57,298 nt of DNA from Pseudomonadota bacterium (GTDB lineage: Bacteria; Desulfobacterota; Desulfobacteria; Desulfobacterales; Desulfosarcinaceae): assembly GCA_023435265.1 (NCBI GenBank), contig JAEYRZ010000010.1, forward strand, positions 1 to 57,298, read 5' to 3'. The stretch's first letter is position 1. Every line of letters begins with the position of its first letter. The translations under genes were made by a program, and so were the position numbers. Shown here one piece after another: positions 35,236-42,945 of this stretch. The notes below the pieces were generated by a model. The model ran no database searches. It was not told where the DNA came from and saw only the letters and a program-made list of their open reading frames with translations.

Positions 35236-36006
35236 CTATACGCCGAAACTTTTTACCAGCGATCCGATGATCAGGTACCAGCCGTCGGTCAGCACGAAGA
35301 TCATCAACTTGAACGGCAGGGAGACCATGACCGGCGGCAGCATCATCATGCCCATGGAGAGCAGCACGCTGGCCACCACCATGTCGATGATCAAAAACGG
35401 GATGTAGAGCATGAAGCCGATCTGAAAAGCGGTTTTCAGTTCGCTGATAATGAACGACGGGATCAGTACATGGGTTGGAACTTCTTCGACGTTGTTCGGC
35501 CGCGGCAGGCGCGCCACCTCCACCAGCATGGCCAGATCTTTTTCGCGGGTTTGCTTGATCATGAAGCGGCGGATCGGTTCGGCCGCCTTCTGTAGCGCCT
35601 GGACCGAGCTGATCCGGTTTTCGAGATAGGGCGTGAGAGCCTCTTCATGCACTTTTTGCCATACAGGGGTCATGACGAAGAAGGTCAAAAAAAGGGCAAG
35701 CCCGACGATAATCTGGTTGGGCGGCAGCTGCTGGGTCCCGATCGCCTGGCGCAACAGCGATAGAACGATGGCGATGCGCGTGAAGGCCGTCACCATGATC
35801 AGGATCGAAGGCGCCAGGGAAAGAACGGTCATCAGCAGGAAGATCTGAAGGGTGACGCTCAGACGGCCGGGTTCGGCGCCGGGTTTGATATCGATCTGCA
35901 GCAAATTGGCAGGGCCGGCCGGCTCGGCCGCGGCCGCCCAACCCGCGCAAACGGCCGAAATCAGGCAGAGCATCAGAAGGGTCAATGAAATTTGGGCCTT
36001 GCACAT
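35236..36006 (-). CDS. fliP: Flagellar export apparatus protein FliP
   Basis: FliP (256 aa) forms the core pentamer of the export gate. It has a cleavable signal peptide (LLMLCLISAVCAGWAAAAE), then LLMTVLSLAPSILIMVTAFTRI, the AIGTQQLPPNQIIVGLALFLTFFVM block, and FIISELKTAFQIGFMLYIPF near the C-terminus. Length is normal. A 104-nt gap separates it from fliO upstream; no promoter is obvious there. Confidence 0.97.
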   Translation of the reverse strand: MCKAQISLTLLMLCLISAVCAGWAAAAEPAGPANLLQIDIKPGAEPGRLSVTLQIFLLMTVLSLAPSILIMVTAFTRIAIVLSLLRQAIGTQQLPPNQIIVGLALFLTFFVMTPVWQKVHEEALTPYLENRISSVQALQKAAEPIRRFMIKQTREKDLAMLVEVARLPRPNNVEEVPTHVLIPSFIISELKTAFQIGFMLYIPFLIIDMVVASVLLSMGMMMLPPVMVSLPFKLMIFVLTDGWYLIIGSLVKSFGV

Positions 36007-36110
36007 TGGATGCCTTTACTCCCGCAGCCTGAAATAAATTATTTCAATTCACGGATGCGGCATGATCCGAGGCTGTTCGTAACGCTGGTGTCTCGCGTGA
36101 TCGCTGCGCC

Positions 36111-36485
36111 TCACTCTTTACCGCCGAAACCGATCGAGCGGGTCAGACGCTGCAGATGATCGCCGAAGCGCGGTCCGGCCGCTTTTTCCTCGCCCACGAC
36201 CAGGGTGATCTCCTGGGGGTCGTCGATCCGCGAAAGCAGGTTGATCTGTTCGGCGCCGATGCCGAGGATCAGTATGGAGCCCGGCACCTGAACGACGGCG
36301 ATCGATTTTTTTACGCCGAGATAATGACTGCCCAGCACCCGTATCAGCCGGCCCCTGTTCCCGGCCGCTCCGGAGACGATATTGCGCCGCGCCCAGCGCT
36401 GAGCGGCCCATAAGACCGCCAGGACCAGGGCAAGGGCCAACACCATCTTGACCGCGGCGCCGGTCAACTCAGGGCCATAATTCAT
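36111..36485 (-). CDS. fliO: Flagellar export assembly protein FliO
   Basis: A 124-aa protein with one membrane helix near the N-terminus (VKMVLALALVLAVLWAAQRWARR) and a small cytoplasmic beta domain containing LIRVLGSHYLGVKKSIAVVQVPGSILILGIG (key part SHYLGVKKSIAVV), as in FliO, the scaffold for FliP ring assembly. Its start overlaps the fliN stop by 4 nt (ATGA), so the two are translationally coupled. Confidence 0.9.
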   Translation of the reverse strand: MNYGPELTGAAVKMVLALALVLAVLWAAQRWARRNIVSGAAGNRGRLIRVLGSHYLGVKKSIAVVQVPGSILILGIGAEQINLLSRIDDPQEITLVVGEEKAAGPRFGDHLQRLTRSIGFGGKE

Positions 36486-36859
36486 TTCAGCTTCTCCAGC
36501 CGTTCGACCGTGCTGATCACTTCGGTCAAGCGGATTCCATATTTGTCGTTCACCACGACGACATCGCCTTTTGCGATCAGCCGATCGTTGGCCAAAATCT
36601 CCAGGGTGTCGCCGGCAGGTTTGGTCAGCTCGATGATCGAACCCTGTCCCAGCTTGAGCAAGTCCTGTATCAGCATGCGCGTACGGCCGAGTTCGACCGT
36701 GATTTCCAGGGGAATGTCGAGGATGAAATCGAGATTTCCGGGCTTGCCTTTATCTTCCGGGCTTTTCAGGTCTCCAAAGGCATAAGGTGCCTGATCCCGC
36801 CCCGGATCGCCGGTCTTGAGCGCCGCTTTGGCCGGCGCCTCTTTTTTGGGGGCATCCAT
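36482..36859 (-). CDS. fliN: Flagellar motor switch protein FliN
   Basis: FliN (125 aa) forms the base of the C-ring and binds FliH. After a Lys/Pro-rich N-terminal tail (1-40) the SpoA domain reads ILDIPLEITVELGRTRMLIQDLLKLGQGSIIEL, GDTLEILANDRLIAKGDVVVVNDKYGIRLTEV (key part LGRTRMLIQDLLKLG). It overlaps fliO by 4 nt and follows fliM by 5 nt. Confidence 0.97.
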   Translation of the reverse strand: MDAPKKEAPAKAALKTGDPGRDQAPYAFGDLKSPEDKGKPGNLDFILDIPLEITVELGRTRMLIQDLLKLGQGSIIELTKPAGDTLEILANDRLIAKGDVVVVNDKYGIRLTEVISTVERLEKLK

Positions 36860-36864
36860 AGGTC

Positions 36865-37848
36865 CTATACTCCCTCGTCCTTTTCAATGAGTGCTTTGAT
36901 CTGCACCGCCCGATTGCCTTTCACGACGCCCGGTGTGCCCAGGTATTTCGGTACGCCTTCCACTCTCACGATGACCGGGTCTTGCGGTCCCACGTTGAGC
37001 TTGATGATGTCGTTCTTTTCGAGGTCCAGGATGCGGCCGATCGTGTGAACGGTCTTGCCGAGCTCGGCGACGATATTCAGGCGCGTATCCTTGAGCAGGA
37101 CGGTCAATTGCGATCGAAACGCATGGGCGCGGTCTTTTTCACGCAGGTAGCGCGAAGAGAGTTTGTCCTTGATCGGTTCGAGCATCAGAAAGGGTGTGCA
37201 AATATGAATGTTGCCCGAAAATTCTTCTCCGTTGATCGAAAAAACGAAAATCAGCACCAGGTCGCCGGGGCTGACCAGGTTGACGAATTCGGGTTTGGTT
37301 TCCGTTTTTTTCTGGACGACCTTGATCGTGTAGGCGACGCGCCAGGCCTGCTCCAGTTCCTGCAGTACGTCGCCGTAAAAGCGCTTGAGCATGCGCTGTT
37401 CGATTTGCGTAAATTCACGGATCTTGGCCAAGGGTTTGCCGGTTCCGCCGAACATGCAATCGATCAGCGCGAATCCCAAGTTGGGTTCGACCGCGAGCAT
37501 GCCCGAACCGATCAACGGCTCCATGGTGTAGATGCAGAAACCTGTCGGGTTGGAAAAGGCTTGCAGAAATTCTCCGAATTTGACGATCTCTTTCGAAACC
37601 AGTTTTACGTCGATGGCTTTCTGCAGAGACCCTGCAAGGCCCACATTGAGCAAGTTGACGAACTTATCGTATACTTCGTCGAGCGCGTCGAACTGGTCCC
37701 GCAGCATCAGGCTTTGAGAGGTCAGATCGTAGGGTCGCGCTTCGGCCCTGTTCTTCGAGCGGGCCTCATCCTCGATCTTGACTTCGCCGCTGTCCATCGC
37801 ATTGAGCAGCGCATCGATTTCAGCCTGGGAAAGTATCTGGTCGGCCAT
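36865..37848 (-). CDS. fliM: Flagellar motor switch protein FliM
   Basis: FliM (327 aa) links FliG and FliN in the C-ring and binds CheY-P. The N-terminus has the CheY-binding peptide LSQAEIDALL (usual form LSQxEIDALL), so response to a chemotaxis signal is expected although no che genes lie here. The middle domain has LAGSLQKAIDVKLVSKEIVKFGEFL and DCMFGGTG; the C-terminal SpoA domain has LNVGPQDPVIVRVEGVPKYLG. It follows fliL by 7 nt. Confidence 0.97.
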   Translation of the reverse strand: MADQILSQAEIDALLNAMDSGEVKIEDEARSKNRAEARPYDLTSQSLMLRDQFDALDEVYDKFVNLLNVGLAGSLQKAIDVKLVSKEIVKFGEFLQAFSNPTGFCIYTMEPLIGSGMLAVEPNLGFALIDCMFGGTGKPLAKIREFTQIEQRMLKRFYGDVLQELEQAWRVAYTIKVVQKKTETKPEFVNLVSPGDLVLIFVFSINGEEFSGNIHICTPFLMLEPIKDKLSSRYLREKDRAHAFRSQLTVLLKDTRLNIVAELGKTVHTIGRILDLEKNDIIKLNVGPQDPVIVRVEGVPKYLGTPGVVKGNRAVQIKALIEKDEGV

Positions 37849-37855
37849 TGGGTTC

Positions 37856-38329
37856 CTACTGGACCACGAATTCAGTGAAGTAAATAGTGTTGATGGTGCC
37901 GGTGCGCAAAAAACTGTTCAACTTGGCGATGATATCGTCGCGCAGCTGGATCTTGCCCTCAGTGGTGCTGATCTGGCTGTATTCCTTGGTCGGCAGGATC
38001 ATCAGAATGCTGTCCCGGACCTGGGGCAGTCGTTGCTCGATTTCTTTGGCCAGTTCTGGGGTCTTTAATTCCAGCTCCATGGTCACCCGCAGATAGCGCT
38101 TGCCGCCCTGGTCGGCCAGGTTGACGATCATGGTTTCAAGTTTGTGCATCGGCATGACGGCCGATTTCTCTTCTTCGGCCTTGTCTTCCGGTTTGGCGAT
38201 TCCATTAGCCGCCTGGACCTGGGCCACGGTGGCCGACATTTTGTGCCAGAGGACGAAAAAACCGACCCCCATCATACTCATCATGAGCACGACGACCCCG
38301 ATGATGATGAGCAACCCTTTATTGGACAT
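37856..38329 (-). CDS. fliL: Flagellar basal body-associated protein FliL
   Basis: FliL (157 aa) rings the stator units and stabilises them. One N-terminal membrane helix (LLIIIGVVVLMMSMMGVGFFVLW), an acidic linker (KPEDKAEEEKSA) and a periplasmic domain with MIVNLADQGGKRYLRVTMELEL and the C-terminal INTIYFTEFVVQ are typical. The ATG at 38329 has GGAGGG upstream. It lies between the stator genes and fliM, fitting its role. Confidence 0.94.
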   Translation of the reverse strand: MSNKGLLIIIGVVVLMMSMMGVGFFVLWHKMSATVAQVQAANGIAKPEDKAEEEKSAVMPMHKLETMIVNLADQGGKRYLRVTMELELKTPELAKEIEQRLPQVRDSILMILPTKEYSQISTTEGKIQLRDDIIAKLNSFLRTGTINTIYFTEFVVQ

Positions 38330-38375
38330 CTGTTCCCTCCATTTTGGTTCAGCCCTTGTGCGGCCGCGACGGCCA

Positions 38376-39080
38376 TCAAGGCGTGTATGCTCCCAGGATG
38401 ATCTCCACTCTTCGATTCCGGGTGCGCGCCGCACGCGAATCGTTGGCCACCCGCGGCCGAGACGCGCCATATCCGGCGGCGCTCAACCGCTTCGGTTCGA
38501 CCTTGGCATGGTCGATAAAATACTTGACCACATTGACGGCCCGCTGGGTGGAAAGCTCCCAGTTGGATGGGAAACGGGCCGTTTCGATCGGTACGTCGTC
38601 GGTGTGGCCCTCTACCCGCACGGCGCGTCGACTGGTCTCGATCATACTTCCGATGCGCTCCAGCATCTTCAAACCTTCCGCGGTCAGCTGCGCACTTCCC
38701 GAAGCAAAAAGCAGCGTGTCGCTCAACGTGATCCGAACGCCGCCGTGCGTGTACTCGGCTTCCAGGCCTTCGGTCTCGACCAATGCTTCGAGATGATGCG
38801 CTGCAATCGGCGCATCGACGGTTGCAGCAGCTTGAACCGGCGCATCGGCGGTGAGAATACCGACGGAGGTATTGCGCTCCTCCAACAGGATTCCGGTCGC
38901 GCTCTGCAGGGTCCTGCGAAACTTGTGGTAGCGCTGGATGTCGATGCTGCTCAAAGCAAACAGCAGGACAAAGAAAACCATCAGCAAAGTGATCAGATCG
39001 TTGAACGTCGTCATCCAGCCCATGGTTTTCGGCCGATCGGCGAGCGGTTCGATCGAGGGTACCCGGCTGAGCGATGTCAT
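38376..39080 (-). CDS. MotB-type stator protein with canonical Asp (stator 2, copy b)
   Basis: A 234-aa MotB/PomB-type protein: one membrane helix GWMTTFNDLITLLMVFFVLL with the ion-binding Asp28, a linker, and an OmpA-like domain with VRVEGHTDDVPIET, STQRAVNVVKYFI and RNRRVEIILG. It overlaps the upstream MotB-like gene by 4 nt (ATGA) and precedes fliL by 46 nt. With motA2 (39789-40574) it can form a complete channel. It is distinct from motB1 in the linker and N-terminus. Confidence 0.92.
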   Translation of the reverse strand: MTSLSRVPSIEPLADRPKTMGWMTTFNDLITLLMVFFVLLFALSSIDIQRYHKFRRTLQSATGILLEERNTSVGILTADAPVQAAATVDAPIAAHHLEALVETEGLEAEYTHGGVRITLSDTLLFASGSAQLTAEGLKMLERIGSMIETSRRAVRVEGHTDDVPIETARFPSNWELSTQRAVNVVKYFIDHAKVEPKRLSAAGYGASRPRVANDSRAARTRNRRVEIILGAYTP

Positions 39081-39796
39081 CTCCCCTGCTCCGCTTTGAA
39101 TACGAACTCCACCCGCCGGTTGCGCGCCCTGTCGACGGGCGCATCGTTGGCCGCTACCGGGTTGTACTCCCCAAAACCGATCGCCGAGACACGGCCGGAA
39201 TCGACATATTGGTGTTCGACCAGGTAGCGCAGCACATTGACGGCGCGGCTGGTGGAGAGTTCCCAGTTGCTCGGGAATGCCCGCGTCTGAATAGGCCGAT
39301 TATCCGTGTGCCCGCCGATTTCAACCGCCGCCCGCGTCCGCGCGATCACCCGTCCGACCTTGTCGAGCAAACGGTGGGCATCCGGCGCGATGCGGGCTTC
39401 TCCGCTCGCGAAGAGCAGCGTGTCGGAGAGCGTCATCACGACGCCGCGCGGATCGATGCGCATTTCGGCTTGGCTCAATTCGTTCTGGCGACCCAGTTGG
39501 CTGATCTCTTCGAACAGACGGTCCGTGATGTCGCTTTTGTCCACCGCCGTTGGGTCCGAATCCGAAACGACCGGCCCGGATTCAATGCCTTTGCCTTGCG
39601 GGAGCACGCTCACGGCGCTGGAGAAGGCCCTTGCAAAGCGCGTGATTCGGGACTCCTGCGGCGCGGCGAACGAGGTCAGCATGATGAAGAAGCACAGCAT
39701 GATCAACACGAAACCGGTATAAATCACCTGCCAGCCGCTTTCGCCGCGGCCGGAGAAGGTTAGCAGGCGCATGAGGTTATGCTTGCGATCAGGCAT
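39077..39796 (-). CDS. MotB-like protein lacking the ion-binding Asp (stator 2, copy a)
   Basis: A 239-aa MotB-like protein. The membrane helix GWQVIYTGFVLIMLCFFIML aligns residue for residue with the MotB helix (Trp22, CFF motif), but the ion-binding Asp position holds Gly28. The OmpA-like domain is intact (VEIGGHTDNRPIQT, STSRAVNVLRYLV, DRARNRRVEFVF). It overlaps motA2 by 8 nt and the next motB by 4 nt. It cannot carry ions by the usual mechanism; I infer a structural or regulatory partner of the Asp-bearing copy, possibly a B-B' heterodimer in one MotA pentamer. Confidence 0.88.
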   Translation of the reverse strand: MPDRKHNLMRLLTFSGRGESGWQVIYTGFVLIMLCFFIMLTSFAAPQESRITRFARAFSSAVSVLPQGKGIESGPVVSDSDPTAVDKSDITDRLFEEISQLGRQNELSQAEMRIDPRGVVMTLSDTLLFASGEARIAPDAHRLLDKVGRVIARTRAAVEIGGHTDNRPIQTRAFPSNWELSTSRAVNVLRYLVEHQYVDSGRVSAIGFGEYNPVAANDAPVDRARNRRVEFVFKAEQGR

Positions 39797-40574
39797 GCGC
39801 CGCTGTCTCCGTGCCGATTTGCGCCGCCCGCATGTTGGGTGAGAGGAACGCCTTCAGCTTCTGTTCCACGATGCGGTGGTTGTCCCCGGCTTGGATCGCC
39901 AGAATTCCCATGATGGCCATCTGCTTGGCCTGGATCTCCTGTTTGCTGCGCACGCGCAGTTTGCCGGATATCGGCAGAAAAAGCAGATTGGCCATGAACG
40001 TTCCATAGAACGTGGTCAACAAGGCGACGGCCATGGGCGCGCCGATGGCGGCAGGGTCCTGCATCTGCATCAGCATCTGCACGAGCCCGATGATGGTGCC
40101 GAGCATCCCCACTGCCGGAGCATATGTTCCCATGGTCGAAAAGATTTCGGCGCCCAGTCGGTGACGCTCCTCGAGCCACATGATCTCCGTGGTCAGTACT
40201 TCCTCGATGGCTTCCGACTCGAGGCCGTCGATGGCCATCTGCATGCCTCTGGCCAGAAACTGGTCATCGACCTGTTTCAACGCCGATTCGAAGGAAAGAA
40301 TGCCTTCACGTCGCGCTTTTTTGGCGAATTCGACCATGGTGGGGATCAGCGTGATCGGGTTTCGCGAACGGTGCATAAAGGCGTTTTTGGTGACCCTGAA
40401 AACGCTGACCACTTCGGACAAGGGGTAGTTGATCAAGGTGGCCCCCATGGTTCCGCCAAGAACAATCATCAGAGATGGATAATCGATAAACCATGCGCCT
40501 GATCCGCCCATCACGATCGAAATCATGACCAGTCCGCCGGCGACCACGAGCCCTATCAGCGTTGCCAGATCCAA
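39789..40574 (-). CDS. Flagellar stator protein MotA/PomA (stator 2)
   Basis: A 261-aa MotA-type protein, with two N-terminal helices (LATLIGLVVAGGLVMISIVMGG), a charged loop, and the pore helices (GTYAPAVGMLGTIIGLVQML and AVALLTTFYGTFMANLLFLPI). The start was set at the TTG at 40574: a GGGGAGG site lies 4 nt upstream, and the N-terminus then equals that of MotA1 (xDLATxIG). An in-frame ATG eight codons upstream gives residues unlike the family. It heads the operon motA2-motB-motB-fliL-fliMNOPQR-flhB, with a sigma54 promoter 44-58 nt upstream. Confidence 0.93.
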   Translation of the reverse strand: MDLATLIGLVVAGGLVMISIVMGGSGAWFIDYPSLMIVLGGTMGATLINYPLSEVVSVFRVTKNAFMHRSRNPITLIPTMVEFAKKARREGILSFESALKQVDDQFLARGMQMAIDGLESEAIEEVLTTEIMWLEERHRLGAEIFSTMGTYAPAVGMLGTIIGLVQMLMQMQDPAAIGAPMAVALLTTFYGTFMANLLFLPISGKLRVRSKQEIQAKQMAIMGILAIQAGDNHRIVEQKLKAFLSPNMRAAQIGTETAAHA

Positions 40575-40617
40575 GGAACCTCCCCAAACGTACATCAAGA
40601 CATTCGACCACGGTTTA

Positions 40618-40632
40618 GCATGGAATATGCCA
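40618..40632 (-). promoter_or_regulatory. Sigma54 promoter of the motA2-to-flhB operon
   Basis: Minus-strand TGGCATATTCCATGC has GG and GC ten bases apart. The predicted start lies about 12 nt downstream, giving a leader near 30 nt to the TTG start. It is close in sequence to the flbT promoter (TGGCACGATCCATGC). Confidence 0.72.
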
Positions 40633-40695
40633 TGGGAAGTCTTCTATCCCCTTGGGGCGATCCTGGTTCTTAAGCCATTGCAATCCCAATTGATT

Positions 40696-40706
40696 TATAG
40701 AAATGC
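40696..40706. promoter_or_regulatory. Shared 11-bp element, possible enhancer site
   Basis: TATAGAAATGC occurs here, about 65 bp upstream of the motA2 sigma54 promoter, and again at 32849-32859, about 210 bp upstream of the flhA one; both are preceded by AATT a few bases earlier. A GTCAAG-TG-CTTGAC palindrome lies further up at 40781-40794. Either could bind an enhancer-binding protein; this is inference. Confidence 0.35.
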
Positions 40707-40830
40707 GCCTGCAGGTTGAGGCGGCGCGATCGAAAAAGAGGAGGGTTTCGGGCGGTGCGGCGTCATTTTGAACGGGCACAGTCAAGTGCTTGACGCAGGA
40801 GCACTTCCGGAGGAGGTTCGCTGCAACGCG

Positions 40831-40875
40831 CAAAAGGGCGTCCGGAGCTTTCCTTGACCCGGAACCGGACGCCCT
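40831..40875 (-). terminator. Rho-independent terminator after flgE
   Basis: A perfect 11-bp stem, AGGGCGTCCGG (40835-40845) with CCGGACGCCCT (40865-40875), a 19-nt loop and, in the minus direction, TTTTG after the stem. It begins 23 nt past the flgE stop, so it ends the flgB-to-flgE operon and separates it from motA2. Confidence 0.75.
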
Positions 40876-40897
40876 CGATCAGTTCGTCAACTCATCA

Positions 40898-42130
40898 TCA
40901 GCGCTTGATATTGATCAAGTCGCTGAGCACCTCGTCACTGGTCGTAATCACCTTGGAGTTGGCCTGGAACGCCCGTTGGGTGGTGATCAGTTCGACGAAC
41001 TCGGTCGCCAGGTCGACATTCGACATCTCCAGGCTGCTGGGTGCGATCGCGCCGACCCCCGCCGTGTTGGGCGCGGAAATGACCGGCTGGCCCGATGCCA
41101 GCGTCGAGGTAAAGAGATTGCTGCCCTGCTTGGCCAGTCCGGAATAACTGGCGAAATCGGCCAACGCCACCTGGGCAAATGAGAGCATCGTCCCGTTGGA
41201 GTACAGGGCGGTGAAGACGCCGTCCTCGTCCACCGAAATTCCCTGCATCATCCCGCTGGGGTAGCCGTCCTGAGTTTGCGACGTCTTCACCGAATTGGCG
41301 GCGTACCCGGTAACGCTGCCGTCGGTCGCACCGGTGGTGTCCAAAACAGACCAGGTGACGCTCATATCGGCGGCCGGTGTCAATCCGCTGATGGCGATGG
41401 TCGGGTTGGCGCTGGCGGGAACGCAGCTTCCCGGTACGAGTTGACCCGAAGAATTGAACACCAGAGTATTGGGCGCGGCGGCGGCCGGGGTGGCCGCACC
41501 GGTAGACGGGGTCACTGAATATTCCCAGGTATTGGCCGCAGTGCATTCGAAATTGAAGGTCAGCTCGACCGGATTGCCCAAGGAATCATAGGTGGTCACC
41601 GTGGTATCGTAGGTATCGCCCACGGCCGCGCCGGCATCCAGGTTGAGTTCCATCGTGATTCCGGTGGTCGCCTGCGGGGCGCTCATGCCCGCGGGCAGCG
41701 TTATCGCACTCATCGAGCCCAGAGCGCCGGTCGTGACGTCGATGGGGTAGCCCATGACCCGCAGCCCGTCCTGGGTCACCAGATAGCTGTCGCGGTCGAA
41801 TTCGAACTGGCCCGCCCGGCTGTAGTACTGCCCGCCGTTGGACGGATCACGGACGATGAACATGCCCTGCCCGTTGATGGCCAGATCGGTCACCGTGTTG
41901 GTGGTTTCCATGGTTCCGGAATTCCAGTTGGATGAAATCCCGCTCATGGTCACGCCGCGGCCGATCTGCATGCGGCTTTGGCCGAGCGCGGCATTGAACA
42001 CATTCGAAAAGGATACCCGCGAGACTTTGAAACCGGTGGTATCCACGTTGGCGATGTTGTCGCCGATCACGGTCATGGCGCTGGTGTTGGCCTTCAACCC
42101 GGATATTCCTGAATACAGCGAACCGATCAT
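40898..42130 (-). CDS. flgE: Flagellar hook protein FlgE
   Basis: FlgE (410 aa) polymerises into the hook. N-terminal signature SLYSGISGLKANTSAMTVIGDN and then IANVDTTGFKVSRVSF; C-terminal SSLEMSNVDLATEFVELITTQRAFQANSKVI (key part ELITTQRAFQANS). The centre is Thr/Gly/Ala-rich and has two Cys residues (near residues 200 and 237), unusual for a hook protein. The ATG overlaps the stop of the 38-aa ORF (ATGA), and its AAGGAG ribosome site lies inside that ORF. A terminator follows. Confidence 0.96.
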   Translation of the reverse strand: MIGSLYSGISGLKANTSAMTVIGDNIANVDTTGFKVSRVSFSNVFNAALGQSRMQIGRGVTMSGISSNWNSGTMETTNTVTDLAINGQGMFIVRDPSNGGQYYSRAGQFEFDRDSYLVTQDGLRVMGYPIDVTTGALGSMSAITLPAGMSAPQATTGITMELNLDAGAAVGDTYDTTVTTYDSLGNPVELTFNFECTAANTWEYSVTPSTGAATPAAAAPNTLVFNSSGQLVPGSCVPASANPTIAISGLTPAADMSVTWSVLDTTGATDGSVTGYAANSVKTSQTQDGYPSGMMQGISVDEDGVFTALYSNGTMLSFAQVALADFASYSGLAKQGSNLFTSTLASGQPVISAPNTAGVGAIAPSSLEMSNVDLATEFVELITTQRAFQANSKVITTSDEVLSDLINIKR

Positions 42131-42243
42131 ATTCGAACTCCTTCCTGTTTGCTTTGGCGTTCCACTTCGACTTTTAAGCGTTCGGTTTCAAGAAGCATAT
42201 AAAGTGCACGTTCTCTTTCCGCATCGGAACCGTTTGGCTTCAT
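42127..42243 (-). CDS. 38-aa ORF coupled between flgD and flgE
   Basis: A 38-residue highly charged, probably helical peptide beginning MKPNGSDAERERALYMLL and ending with SKQEGVRI. Its ATG overlaps the flgD stop (ATGA) and its stop overlaps the flgE ATG (ATGA), so translation of all three is coupled. It has no strong ribosome site of its own, as expected for re-initiation after flgD. It has no membrane segment or Cys. I do not recognise a family; its position suggests a hook-assembly helper or a translational coupler. It could also be only a spacer that carries the flgE ribosome site. Confidence 0.6.
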   Translation of the reverse strand: MKPNGSDAERERALYMLLETERLKVEVERQSKQEGVRI

Positions 42244-42911
42244 GCGGAGGTGCCGTCCACGACTTTAACGACATTGCCCATGGGTATCTCCTGGCTCCCG
42301 GTAATCAGATAGGCCTGGCCGTCGCGATAATTGACGCCGGTCACGGTGCCCCGGGCGAAGGTGACGGTGCTCACCGGCTGATTGTCCGCATTCACGGCTT
42401 CGACCGTAAATCGATAGGTGCCGTCCGCCACCGTGTTGCCCCGCGCGTCCCGGCCGTCCCAACTCACGCTTTGCTCGCCGGCGGCCATTGCGCCGAATTC
42501 CAGGTTGCGGATGAAATTGCCGCCGGCGTCGTAAATATTCACGAAAACGCCCGCGGCTTCTCCATTCAGACTGAACTGCAACGCTTCGCTGCCGCCCTCG
42601 GCCACTTCGGTGCTGTCCCCCACTGCAGTGATCTGCTTCCCGATGAATTCCACCGCCTGGCTGTGGGTCAGCACGGCCTGGGAGGTGCCGATTCCGGTCA
42701 ACGAAGTGTTGATGTTCTGCAATTGTTCGAGGGAGCTGAATTGGGCCAGTTGGGCTGTAAAACCGGTGGCGTCCATCGGATTGAGCGGGTCCTGATTCTG
42801 CAGCTGAACGACCAGCATCTGTAAAAAATCGTTCTTCCCAAGGCTTTCACTCGATTTGGCGGGCGTTTGACCACCCCGCGAACCCACGTTGTCCAAACCA
42901 TAAATGGTCAT
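42240..42911 (-). CDS. flgD: Hook cap (hook assembly) protein FlgD
   Basis: FlgD (223 aa) caps the growing hook. Seen: the N-terminal LGKNDFLQMLVVQLQNQDPLNPMD signature (key part QLQNQDPLNP), then SSLEQLQNIN, and a C-terminal FlgD Ig-like/Tudor part with GEQSVSWDGRDARGNTVADGTY. The ATG at 42911 has AAAGGAGG upstream; the open frame extends into fliK but does not resemble the family. It overlaps the 38-aa ORF by 4 nt. Confidence 0.95.
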   Translation of the reverse strand: MTIYGLDNVGSRGGQTPAKSSESLGKNDFLQMLVVQLQNQDPLNPMDATGFTAQLAQFSSLEQLQNINTSLTGIGTSQAVLTHSQAVEFIGKQITAVGDSTEVAEGGSEALQFSLNGEAAGVFVNIYDAGGNFIRNLEFGAMAAGEQSVSWDGRDARGNTVADGTYRFTVEAVNADNQPVSTVTFARGTVTGVNYRDGQAYLITGSQEIPMGNVVKVVDGTSA

Positions 42912-42945
42912 CCTGCCTCCTTTCTGCGCTACGCCCCTTCGTGCT

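Noticed and set aside
34193..35407. 404-codon plus-strand open frame opposite fliR, fliQ and fliP
   Set aside because: Extremely His/Gln/Arg-rich antisense translation of membrane-protein genes; no real gene.
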